Assembly: GCF_036347135.1 (NCBI RefSeq) | Contig: NZ_CP108938.1 | Span: forward strand, 434,001-498,000 | Length of the DNA stretch: 64,000 nucleotides | Source of the DNA: Streptomyces sp. NBC_00775 | GTDB lineage: Bacteria; Actinomycetota; Actinomycetes; Streptomycetales; Streptomycetaceae | Direction of reading: 5' to 3' | Part shown: positions 1 through 7,527 of the stretch, in pieces | Layout: the number at the start of each line of letters is the position of its first letter | How positions within the stretch are numbered: the first letter of the stretch is position 1 | Made by a program: the position numbers and the translations under genes | The notes under the pieces: model-generated | What the model was told of the DNA's origin: nothing | The model's input: only the letters and a program-made list of their open reading frames with translations | Database searches by the model: none

Positions 1-374
1 CGGGAGTCCTTTCGATGAAGGCAGTTCGGTCTTGGGGGAGCCCCCTACTATGCCCGCTCGTTGATCGTGTACATGCGGGGGGCAACGTCGCTGTCTCGAT
101 CGCTTCGTTTGTCCGCATTGGTGGTCAATAGTGGGCGCGCGTACGCCACTTCTGGGAGTGCCGTGGACTCAGCCCGGTGAACAGGGCTGTCCAGGAGCGC
201 TCCGACGCGGCCACTGACAGCACAGCCGGTCCGGGGCCAACGCCTGTCGCCGGATGTGACTGCTGAACTCGTCTCGGAGATCGGCCCGTTGCGCCGTAGC
301 CCGAGGTTGAGGAACAGGCTGAGAAGCCGCGCACGAACCTCCCTGCACTGGTCACCGCCCGGAACGGGTGCGGG
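1..374. other. stretch with no recognised gene
   Basis: No reading frame here resembles a family I know. Short frames exist on both strands (for example from ATG at 15 to a stop near 128), but they show no domain, lipobox or clear ribosome-binding site. The stretch lies downstream of the minus-strand MarR gene, so it may be the end of a neighbouring transcription unit beyond the left edge. Confidence 0.4.
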
Positions 375-899
375 TCATTCGCCGCCGGGAGGGCGCGGAT
401 GTTCCATGCGGGAGAGCCAGGTCGTGAGCAGTGTTTCGAGCGTCTTGGCCTCGGCGGGGGCCAGCAGGTCCAGCAGGTGGCGTTCGTTGTGCATGTGGTC
501 GGTGAACGCGCGGTCGATCAGCTCGCGCCCGGGCTCGGTGAGGGCGACGATCCGGCCGCGCTGGTCGTCGTCGGAGCGGCGGCGGGTGACGAGTCCGGCC
601 CGCTCCAGGCGGTCGATTCTCTTCGACATCGCGCCGGTGGTGACCATGGTGTGCGCGGCGAGCTCGCCCGGTGCCCGTTCGAAGGGCTGACCGGCGCGGC
701 GGAGGGCGCACAGGACGTCGAACTCCCCCTCACTGAGACCGTAGCGGCCGTATACGAGGCAGAGTTCTTCGGTGAGCTGGTCCGCCAGGCGGTGCAGCCG
801 GCCGATCACCCCTTGCGGGGTGACGTCGAGGTCGGGCCGTTCGCGGCGCCAGTCGGCCTGGATGCGGGCTACACGGTCCAACGGTTGCCGGTCTTCCAT
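375..899 (-). CDS. MarR family transcriptional regulator
   Basis: A 174-residue cytoplasmic winged-helix regulator. The recognition region reads TTGAMSKRIDRLERAGLV, followed by a wing of the DDDQRGR type and the LTEPG segment, all standard for MarR proteins, which usually bind palindromes as dimers and release them on binding small phenolic or drug-like ligands. It is divergent from an EamA-type transporter. Two near-identical palindromes sit between the two starts, so autorepression and repression of the transporter are likely. The start is uncertain: ATG at 899 or in-frame ATG at 908; neither has a convincing ribosome-binding site and both lie next to the first palindrome. The effector is unknown; the transporter's substrate is the obvious candidate. 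Confidence 0.85.
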   Translation of the reverse strand: MEDRQPLDRVARIQADWRRERPDLDVTPQGVIGRLHRLADQLTEELCLVYGRYGLSEGEFDVLCALRRAGQPFERAPGELAAHTMVTTGAMSKRIDRLERAGLVTRRRSDDDQRGRIVALTEPGRELIDRAFTDHMHNERHLLDLLAPAEAKTLETLLTTWLSRMEHPRPPGGE

Positions 900-910
900 G
901 GACACCATGA

Positions 911-949
911 TAGCTTCCCAGGAAGCTATATTATCTTCCATGGAAGCTA
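911..949. promoter_or_regulatory. twin palindromic operators, MarR-type
   Basis: Site 1 at 911-928 is a perfect inverted repeat, TAGCTTCC-CA-GGAAGCTA. Site 2 at 932-949 is TATCTTCC-AT-GGAAGCTA, with one arm mismatch. The centres are 21 bp apart, two helical turns, so two dimers could bind the same DNA face. The ATG of the transporter gene (940) lies inside site 2 and the MarR start (899 or 908) abuts site 1. That they bind this MarR protein is inferred from position and symmetry. Confidence 0.75.
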
Positions 950-1872
950 ATGCACGTGGGGTGGCACTGACCGCGGTCGCACCGGTGGCATGGGGGACCA
1001 ACTATTTCGTCACACACGAGTTCCTCCCCGCCGACCGCCCGCTCTACGGGGCTGCTCTGCGTGCGCTGCCCGCCGGCCTCATCCTGCTGGCCCTGTGCAG
1101 GCAGCGGCCGCGTGGCGCATGGTGGCGGCGATCCGCGGTGCTCGGGCTGCTCAACGTGAGCGTGTTCTTCGTCCTCGTCTACGTCGCTTCCCAGCTGCTG
1201 CCGACGAGCATCGCCTCGACGGTCATGGCGGTGTCTCCGCTGACGATGATGCTCATAGCCTGGCCCCTGGTGTCCGAGCGGCCCCGGACCGCCCACCTGG
1301 CCGGGGCCGCGATCGGGCTCGCCGGGGTGTGTCTCATGCTGCTCACGGGGGTGGAAAGGGTGAGCGTGCCGGGAGTCCTCGCCTCCGCCGCCGCCATGCT
1401 GGTGTCGTCCTTCGGCCACATCCTGGCCAAACGGTGGAGCGCCGACGCCGACGTACTCGCCTCGACCGCCTGGCAGCTCACCGCCGGAGGCCTGTTCCTG
1501 CTCCCCGTCGCCGCAACCGTGGAAGGCCCTCCCCCCGCGCTCTCCACGCCGGCGCTCCTCGCGTTCGGCTACGTCACCTTGGTCGCCACCGCACTGGCCT
1601 TCGCCGCCTGGTTCACCGGACTGCGGCACCTGCCCGCAGGGACCGTCGGCCTGATCGGACTGCTCAACCCCGTCACGGGCGTACTGCTCGGCACTGCGGT
1701 CGCCGCCGAGGTACTGACCATTCAGCAACTGTGCGGACTGGTCCTGGTCCTGGCCGGAGTCGTCCTCGGCCGGCCCAGGCGCGCAGGCCGGCGCGGAAGC
1801 AGTCAGGCACCCGCCCATCCTGTCTCTGACGAGAGTCTCACGCGAGAGCCATCTGCCGGCAATCCCCGATGA
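940..1872 (+). CDS. EamA/DMT family transporter
   Basis: A 310-residue integral membrane protein with about ten hydrophobic segments in two homologous halves, the EamA (drug/metabolite transporter) layout. Recognisable pieces are the N-terminal VALTAVAPVAWGTNYFV segment, AVSPLTMMLIAWPL in the first half and TVGLIGLLNPVTGVLLG in the second. Members export amino acids, nucleosides or toxic metabolites; the substrate cannot be read from sequence. ATG 940 is within an operator palindrome; an in-frame GTG at 961 is an alternative. The C-terminal tail (about 30 residues after the last helix) is hydrophilic. Pairing with a divergent MarR regulator suggests inducible efflux. Confidence 0.85.
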   Translation: MEANARGVALTAVAPVAWGTNYFVTHEFLPADRPLYGAALRALPAGLILLALCRQRPRGAWWRRSAVLGLLNVSVFFVLVYVASQLLPTSIASTVMAVSPLTMMLIAWPLVSERPRTAHLAGAAIGLAGVCLMLLTGVERVSVPGVLASAAAMLVSSFGHILAKRWSADADVLASTAWQLTAGGLFLLPVAATVEGPPPALSTPALLAFGYVTLVATALAFAAWFTGLRHLPAGTVGLIGLLNPVTGVLLGTAVAAEVLTIQQLCGLVLVLAGVVLGRPRRAGRRGSSQAPAHPVSDESLTREPSAGNPR

Positions 1873-1953
1873 GTGCGCGGGGTCCCGGGGATCAGGCACA
1901 AATTCGTGAGAACGAAATACCCAAGGGACCCTAAAGTCATCGGTGACCTTCAG

Positions 1954-1982
1954 CACCTGGAGAGGCACCTAGAGAGGCACCT
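1954..1982 (+). repeat. 12-bp tandem repeat carrying the ribosome-binding site
   Basis: CACCTGGAGAGG at 1954-1965 is followed directly by CACCTAGAGAGG at 1966-1977 and a partial third copy, CACCT. Each full unit contains a purine-rich GAGAGG. The copy ending at 1977 is well placed for the ATG at 1985; the upstream one is a duplicate. Confidence 0.7.
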
Positions 1983-1984
1983 GC

Positions 1985-2965
1985 ATGCATGACGCAGCCG
2001 ACTTCATGGCGGACATCTATGCGCTCGGCACCGGGCCGTGGACGATGACGCCCGTCACCCGTGGCGCACTGGGCCAGATCTGGAAGCTAACCGGAAACGG
2101 CTCGTCATGGGCAGTGAAGGAACTCCTTTTCGGCTGCGACAAGCAGCAGGTCCACCAGGAAGCCACGTTACGGAACGCCACAGAGAAACTGGGGATCATG
2201 TCGCCACGATTCATCCCGAATCGTGATGGCGAATACGTCTCACAACTCCCGCCCGCGTTGGGCGGCTCCTATGTAAAGCTGTACGACTGGGTCAACGGTA
2301 CTGAGGCAGACGCCTCCGACCCGGAAGTCCTGAGCTGGTTCGGCCGAACCCTGGCACTCCTCCACATGGCCGGAAAGGACGCGACCGCGACACCGGACTC
2401 CTGGTACGAGGCGTGCCACCTGGACGCCGACTGGACAGAACTGCACAAGAGGATTCGCCAGGCCGGCCTGCCGTGGTCGGACGCGCTGGGCCAATTCCTC
2501 TCCACCTCGGCGGCAGAGCTGACGCACCATGTGACCACGTCGGACCCTGGTGATTTGGTGACGTCACATCTCGACCTACAGCCCCAGAATGTTCTGGTCG
2601 GTCCGGCCGGGCCGGTTCTCCTCGACTGGGACAACGCAGGATCCACATCGGCGGAACGCGAGCTCGCACGAGCCATTTACGTATGGTCGGGCGGGAACCA
2701 GTTCAACGCGGATTCCGCTCGGCGCTCGGCACACGCGTATGTGGACGCAGGAGGTCGTGCGACCGTGAAAGGCCTGGACTCGTTCTCGATGCTCTTCGCA
2801 ACGGCCTTGAACTATCTTTATGTGCAGGCCGAGTGCGCGATCGATCCGACCGTGACCGCCGCGCAGCGGGAGTTCGCGAGCGGCCAAGTCGTCGCCTCCC
2901 TGCGGAACATGCCGGACCTGGCCGCGGCCTCCCGATTGATCAAGGTCCTTGAGGCCGAGTGGTGA
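1985..2965 (+). CDS. aminoglycoside phosphotransferase (APH) family protein
   Basis: 326 residues with a protein-kinase-like fold of the APH/choline-kinase superfamily. The catalytic loop is HLDLQPQNVL with the catalytic Asp at about residue 197, and the metal-binding Asp is in LDWD at about residue 214. An N-terminal lobe segment, WAVKELLFG, fits the ATP-anchoring Lys. Such proteins phosphorylate hydroxyls on aminoglycosides, macrolides or small metabolites; this one is not close enough to a named resistance enzyme for me to assign a substrate. Codon 62 (2168-2170) is TTA, so translation may depend on the bldA tRNA and be tied to late growth. The stop precedes an unrecognised frame and a metX fragment. 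Confidence 0.8.
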   Translation: MHDAADFMADIYALGTGPWTMTPVTRGALGQIWKLTGNGSSWAVKELLFGCDKQQVHQEATLRNATEKLGIMSPRFIPNRDGEYVSQLPPALGGSYVKLYDWVNGTEADASDPEVLSWFGRTLALLHMAGKDATATPDSWYEACHLDADWTELHKRIRQAGLPWSDALGQFLSTSAAELTHHVTTSDPGDLVTSHLDLQPQNVLVGPAGPVLLDWDNAGSTSAERELARAIYVWSGGNQFNADSARRSAHAYVDAGGRATVKGLDSFSMLFATALNYLYVQAECAIDPTVTAAQREFASGQVVASLRNMPDLAAASRLIKVLEAEW

Positions 2966-3539
2966 CCGGTCAGTCACCGAGGTCCTCGCAGACCACTCAC
3001 GCGTTGGCCGACACTCCGGCACTCGCAGGCTCGGCGCCGCGCTGCTATCGGAGCGCGCACTGGATCGGGAGAGTGTCACAGTCGCTGTCGTGACCTTGTA
3101 CTCCTGGGACGGGCTGCGGCTGGTGGTCACTCAGCGGGCCGTCAGCGGCATCTGGGTCAGCCTCTGGCCCGGTTCGACCGCCAAGCTTCCGCCGCTCGTC
3201 CTGCCCGATTCCGAGTCAGTCGAGGCCACCGTCCACCGCGAGGAGCTGATCGCCGCCCTGGACACCGCAGGCTGCCGGCACGCGGTCAACAGCACCCTCA
3301 CCTTCGGCCGGCAGTCAAGCCTCATCACCCAACCCGCTGACGTCTGCGCGGTCTTCAGCCTGCCGGGACGGGACAACCACGTGCCGCACCGTGATCGGCA
3401 CTACCTCGACGTGCCCAGGGTACGGAGGACCCCTGAAACGGCGGCCGGTACCAGGTCGAGTCCTATCTCGACCACCACGCCGCCAAGCTGGTCCGCCGCT
3501 TCGACGCGGGCAGCTACGTCGTGCCGGCAGACGCCATGA
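2949..3539 (+). CDS. hypothetical protein, possibly truncated
   Basis: An open frame of up to 196 residues with actinomycete-like codon use at least through about 3400. The core (VTVAVVTLYSWDGLRLVVTQ and following) alternates strand-like segments, but I recognise no family. The TTG at 2949 overlaps the preceding gene and is a doubtful start. From about 3425 the frame runs out of phase with a metX remnant, so its last 35 residues are probably artefactual and the gene may have been truncated by the rearrangement that left the metX fragment. Treat as a possible gene only. Confidence 0.3.
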   Translation: MRPSGDRSVTEVLADHSRVGRHSGTRRLGAALLSERALDRESVTVAVVTLYSWDGLRLVVTQRAVSGIWVSLWPGSTAKLPPLVLPDSESVEATVHREELIAALDTAGCRHAVNSTLTFGRQSSLITQPADVCAVFSLPGRDNHVPHRDRHYLDVPRVRRTPETAAGTRSSPISTTTPPSWSAASTRAATSCRQTP

Positions 3540-3781
3540 ACACGCACGACATCGGTCGCGGTCGCGGCGGTACGCGCGCCGCCCTGCGCCGCGTGACCGC
3601 CAGGACGGTTGTCGCCGGAGTGAGCTCGGACCGCCTGTATCCCCTCGCCCAGCAGGCGGAGCCGGCCGCCGGCATCCGCACAGCGGATCACCTCCGAGTG
3701 ATCGAATCCCCCTACGGTCACGACGGCTTCCTCATCGAAGTGGAGCAGGTCGCCGCGCTCGTACGCGAACTCGTCAATTAG
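3425..3781 (+). pseudogene. metX: C-terminal fragment of homoserine O-acetyltransferase (metX)
   Basis: One frame from 3425 to the TAG at 3779-3781 reads as the last third of MetX. YQVESYLDHHAAKLVRRFD is followed by DAMNTHDIGRGRGG, SSDRLYPLAQQAE and SPYGHDGFLIEVEQV; the YGHDGFLIE segment carries the catalytic His of the alpha/beta-hydrolase triad. The family has about 370-400 residues; only about 115 remain, without the nucleophile. An in-frame TGA at 3434-3436 falls inside the homologous part, so decay continued after truncation. No start or ribosome-binding site is present. Function is lost; a complete metX would have to lie elsewhere. Confidence 0.85.
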
Positions 3782-3952
3782 CGGCGGCCGTTCAGCTCCG
3801 TCGATGTGAACTCCTCGGTTCTCCGCTCGGGCCTTCGCGGCTGCCTTGCCTTTGACGCGCACGTCAGGGGTTAGCGTCTGCGCGCCGGCAGCCGGACCGG
3901 TCCGGCTGTCACAGTCCGCGCTCACCCCTCGAACCCGTTCAGGAGCCCCGAC

Positions 3953-4987
3953 ATGGCCGCTGTCCTGCCCTCCACGACCCGCGAGATCCTGCTGGCCGAC
4001 GTCCCCGGCGGGCTGCCCGGGCCCGAGCACTTCACGGTCACGCGGAAGCCGGTCCCCGTCCCCGGTCCGGGACAAGTCGTCGTCCGGAACCAGTACTTCC
4101 TCGTGTTCCCCGGGCTGCGCACCCTGATCGGCGGCCAGGTCGACGGCGTGCCGCTGCCCCGCATCCACGCCGGCGACGCGCTGTTCGGTCCCGCTGTCGG
4201 TGAGGTCGTCGCGGCCGCGCCCGGCGGTCCGTTGCGCCCGGGGGACACGGTCACGCATCTGTTCGGGTGGCGCGAGCACGCGCTGGTGGCGGCGGCCGAC
4301 TGCACTCCGCTGGGCGATGTCCTGCCCGACCCGGTGGCCCACCTGTCGTCCGGGTCGGCCGCCTACGGAGCACTGACCCGGCTCGCCGAAGTCCGCCCCG
4401 GCGACACCGTGTTCGTCACGGGCGCGGCGGGAGCCGTGGGGACGCTGGCGGGCCCCGTCGCGCGTCTGCTGGGCGCCACGAGGGTCATCGGGAGCACCCG
4501 TTCGCCGGACAAGGCCGAGCGGCTGCGGGCCGAACTGGGCTACGACGCGGTCGTGGTGCCGGGACCCCGGCCGATCGACGAGCAACTGGTCGCGGCGGCG
4601 CCGGACGGCATCGACGTGCTGCTGGACACCGTCGGCGGTGACCAGCTGGCCGCGGCTGTTCGCGCCGCGCGCCGGGGTGCCCGCTTCGCACTGGTCGGCA
4701 CGCTGTCAGGACAGTTGTCGCCGAGCCGGGACGGTGGCAGCGCACCCGCGGAGATCGACACCTTCCGGCTCGTCACCCAGGGCGTCTCGCTGCACGGCTA
4801 CAGCGGCCAGGACCATCCGGAAGTGACGGAGGAATGGACCAAGCGCTTCGGGGACTGGCTGCGCTCCGGCGAGATCACCTTCCCGCATGTACGGATACCG
4901 GGCATGGATCACGCGGCTCGGGCGTTGCAGGAACTGTTCGAGGGGCGGCACTTCGGGACCGTCGTCGTGGAGTTGCCGCCTGTGTGA
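3953..4987 (+). CDS. zinc-independent MDR family NADP-dependent oxidoreductase
   Basis: 344 residues, a medium-chain dehydrogenase/reductase of the double-bond-reductase type (prostaglandin/leukotriene reductase-like). The N-terminal GroES-like half is followed by a nucleotide-binding segment, FVTGAAGAVGTLAGPVARLLGA, then GSTRSPDKAERLRAELGYDAVV and DGIDVLLDTVGGD, typical of NADPH-dependent ene-reductases. The Cys/His zinc ligands of alcohol dehydrogenases are absent. It probably reduces an alpha,beta-unsaturated carbonyl compound; the substrate is unknown. A MerR regulator starts 39 bp downstream on the same strand, a common pairing for stress- or metabolite-induced reductases. Confidence 0.8.
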   Translation: MAAVLPSTTREILLADVPGGLPGPEHFTVTRKPVPVPGPGQVVVRNQYFLVFPGLRTLIGGQVDGVPLPRIHAGDALFGPAVGEVVAAAPGGPLRPGDTVTHLFGWREHALVAAADCTPLGDVLPDPVAHLSSGSAAYGALTRLAEVRPGDTVFVTGAAGAVGTLAGPVARLLGATRVIGSTRSPDKAERLRAELGYDAVVVPGPRPIDEQLVAAAPDGIDVLLDTVGGDQLAAAVRAARRGARFALVGTLSGQLSPSRDGGSAPAEIDTFRLVTQGVSLHGYSGQDHPEVTEEWTKRFGDWLRSGEITFPHVRIPGMDHAARALQELFEGRHFGTVVVELPPV

Positions 4988-5026
4988 CGCGTCGTCGCGC
5001 TCGGTCGCGGCGACGGAGACTGAGGC

Positions 5027-5410
5027 GTGAGGTCGGACATGCGGATCGGAGATGCGGCGGCAGCGGCGGGGACCACCCCGCGGGCACTGCGGTTCTACGA
5101 GGAGCGCGGCCTGCTGCCACCACCGCTGCGCACCGCCACCGGGCAACGTGAGTACGGGCCGGGTGAGGTGGCCAGAGTCCGCGTCATCCGTGAGCTGCTG
5201 GCACTCGGGCTCACCGTCGAGGATCTGCGCGGCGTCGCCGACCGGATCGACCTGCTGGTCGAGAATCCGCAACGGCAATGCGGGCGCCCCGACTCCGATG
5301 TCCCCGGCTCCGGGGTGGTCGACCGCAGACTCGCAGCCCTCGACGCCGAGATCGACCGCCTGACCCGTCTGCGCACCCGCCTGGCACTACGCACCTTCGG
5401 ACAGCCGTGA
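5027..5410 (+). CDS. MerR family transcriptional regulator
   Basis: 127 residues. The N-terminal winged HTH reads MRIGDAAAAAGTTPRALRFY, then EERGLLPPP and GQREYGPGEVARVRVIRELL, the MerR signature, followed by a C-terminal helix (about 85-120) for the dimer coiled coil. The single Cys after PQRQ is not a metal-site arrangement I recognise, so a metal sensor is not supported. GTG 5027 or ATG 5039 may be the start; the homologous part begins at 5039. It follows the MDR reductase and likely controls it, though no palindrome with 19-20 bp spacing was identified. Confidence 0.8.
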   Translation: MRSDMRIGDAAAAAGTTPRALRFYEERGLLPPPLRTATGQREYGPGEVARVRVIRELLALGLTVEDLRGVADRIDLLVENPQRQCGRPDSDVPGSGVVDRRLAALDAEIDRLTRLRTRLALRTFGQP

Positions 5411-5573
5411 GGACACGTCCCATGCAATCAACACAATCGGCGCAAATGGGAAGAAATCGATAATAGTTACCCAAGACTGGACGTATGTGATCCATGCGGA
5501 CCTCGCCTCTCGGCCGGTGACCCGCGCAGACCATACTGGGAGGGCACACCGCTCCCCAGCCGCAAAGTGACCG

Positions 5574-6707
5574 ATGCCCAAGTCCTCCACCGACCGTGCC
5601 ACGGCCCCGGAATCAGTCTGGCTGGCAAGCGGGCGCCACACCGGACCCGCCCCGCAGAACGTCCTTCGGGACAACCTCCGCAAACTGAAGGCCGCCGGGA
5701 CCATCCAGGACTTCCTGGAGGCGGAGAACTCCGCGGCCTCCGACGAGCATGTCTTCGAGGCCCGCTGGCTGGTCGCCGACGCCGTCACCGTACGGGCGCG
5801 GCTCACCACCGACCCGCGCGAGCACGCGGACGAAGAGCGGCGCTGGACGCTGGCGGCCGAGGCGGAGGGGCCCTGGGATGCCGCCTGGCCCTCCCCCGCA
5901 ACCATGTTCTGGCCCGAGGACAGCGACTTCTCCTGGGACCACGACAGGGTGGAAGGGCTCCGTCTGCGGGACATCAACCCGCTGCCGAAGGACGACGCGG
6001 CGCTGCGTCGCCTGCTGAGGGATGCCGCGCGCCACAGCTGGAGCATCAACGTCGTCGTCCACGAGGCGATGACCACCGACGACCGCGGCCGCCTCCCCCT
6101 GGCCCGGCTGCTTCCGCCCGGACTGCGGCATCGCGTCGTGGAACACCGGGCCGCGCCCGAGCAGTTCCAGGCCGTCAACTGGGCGCTGTACGACGTGGGG
6201 ACGCGGGTGCCGCGCGGTGGCGCCGTCATTCTGCCCGGCACGCCTGCCCGGCTCGGGTACGACGAGCAGGACTTCAGCGTACGCAGCGTGTTCCTCGACG
6301 GCTCGGAGCCGACCGAGCTCCTGGACAAGGTCGTACGGTATGCCGCGCTGCCCTGGCCACTGCCGGACGAAGCGGCGGAAGCGCTCAACGCTCTCCGGCA
6401 GGACTGGCATCTGCTGACCCTCGAAGAGGAACTGGCGCACGCGCGGTCGCTGGTGGACGCCTATGCCGAAGCGCTCGACGCCATGACCAAGTCGCGCGAC
6501 CTGTACCGCGAGGCGACCGAACGCGCCCATGCGGCACTGGCCGAGGTCGAGGAGCTCCGGGGGACGGCGTCCTCAGCGCTCGGGACATCACGCCGACAGG
6601 ACGGGCGCTCGCCGCACCCGCTGGCGAAGACGATTCAGCGCGTCACGGACACCATGAGGGCCCGGCGCACACCGAGCGACGACGGGTCGAGCCGCCCGGA
6701 CCACTGA
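5574..6707 (+). CDS. uncharacterised protein with C-terminal coiled coil
   Basis: 377 residues; I recognise no family. There is no signal peptide or membrane segment. The protein is acidic and rich in Trp in the first third (WTLAAEAEGPWDAAWPSP). The segment at about 280-325 (LTLEEELAHARSLVDAYAEA and on) has heptad-like leucine/alanine spacing and is probably a coiled coil; the last 50 residues are basic and likely disordered. The ATG at 5574 has no strong ribosome-binding site. It stands alone between the MerR gene and a convergent GPP34 gene. Confidence 0.65.
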   Translation: MPKSSTDRATAPESVWLASGRHTGPAPQNVLRDNLRKLKAAGTIQDFLEAENSAASDEHVFEARWLVADAVTVRARLTTDPREHADEERRWTLAAEAEGPWDAAWPSPATMFWPEDSDFSWDHDRVEGLRLRDINPLPKDDAALRRLLRDAARHSWSINVVVHEAMTTDDRGRLPLARLLPPGLRHRVVEHRAAPEQFQAVNWALYDVGTRVPRGGAVILPGTPARLGYDEQDFSVRSVFLDGSEPTELLDKVVRYAALPWPLPDEAAEALNALRQDWHLLTLEEELAHARSLVDAYAEALDAMTKSRDLYREATERAHAALAEVEELRGTASSALGTSRRQDGRSPHPLAKTIQRVTDTMRARRTPSDDGSSRPDH

Positions 6708-6771
6708 CGACGCGCCCGTTCCCGGCCTTGCCGCGCGAACCGCAGGTGGCCGTCACTCGTGCGGGTGCTCG

Positions 6772-7377
6772 TCACGCGCCTCGCCAGATATTGGCGAACG
6801 CCGCGTTTTCGAAGGTCCGCCTCTGGCGTACGGTCTCCAGTTCCAGTACCGCCTCGTCGACGGCGGCCAGCACGGTCGTCACCGTGTCGTCGACGGCGCC
6901 CGGGGAGTCCGTGCCGTGCACGTCGTGGATCCCGACGACCGCCGCGAGGGCGGCGAGGACGGGCTCGTCCGCTGCCCAGCGGTTCATGGCCCGGCGGCGA
7001 GCGGGCGAGTCGGCCAGCGCCATTCGGGCGGCGCCGAGGGACAACCGGCCGCGCCGTTGCCGGGTGAGCAGTCCGGCCTCCTCGAAGGCGGCCAGATAGG
7101 TCGCGGACAGGTCACGGCCTCGGCGCCACAGCCAGTCTTCGACGCGCTCGTACGGCACCTGCCGGGCAAGCGACGACGCTGCCTCGGTCAAGAGGGGATC
7201 ATCCGTCGTCGGCTGCCGGGTCGGCACCATGCGGTCGCCGGCCAGCATGAGGGCCTCGGCGCGGAGGAGGTCGATCACCTCGGCTCCGGCGAGCGCGAGC
7301 GACAGGTCGCCCTGCCCCACGGGACAGCTCGGCTCCGCGTCGACGGCGATGATGAACAGGTCCTTGGCCGTGGTCAT
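6772..7377 (-). CDS. GPP34 (GOLPH3/Vps74-like) family protein
   Basis: 201 residues. The N-terminus TAKDLFIIAVDAE, then GQGDLSLALAGAEVIDLLR, is the bacterial GPP34 signature; the rest is alpha-helical with RRGRLSLGAARMALAD. Eukaryotic relatives bind phosphatidylinositol-4-phosphate at the Golgi; the actinobacterial proteins are cytoplasmic or peripheral and of unknown role. The length is typical. It faces the preceding gene convergently and is divergent from the FUSC gene at 7528. Confidence 0.8.
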   Translation of the reverse strand: MTTAKDLFIIAVDAEPSCPVGQGDLSLALAGAEVIDLLRAEALMLAGDRMVPTRQPTTDDPLLTEAASSLARQVPYERVEDWLWRRGRDLSATYLAAFEEAGLLTRQRRGRLSLGAARMALADSPARRRAMNRWAADEPVLAALAAVVGIHDVHGTDSPGAVDDTVTTVLAAVDEAVLELETVRQRRTFENAAFANIWRGA

Positions 7378-7527
7378 GAACGGCTCCCCTCGGAGTCATC
7401 GGCAACGAAACGATACGTCGCCGCGCGGTCGGCCCGGCGTCAGGCGGGTGACGCAACGCGGGGCGAGCCCCGACGCGTGCCATGCTGGAACTCCGGATCA
7501 TGACGGAGAACGGGGAAAAGCGGCAGC

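Noticed and set aside
125..355. 76-codon minus-strand frame at the left edge
   Set aside because: No ribosome-binding site, no domain and atypical composition; not supported as a gene.
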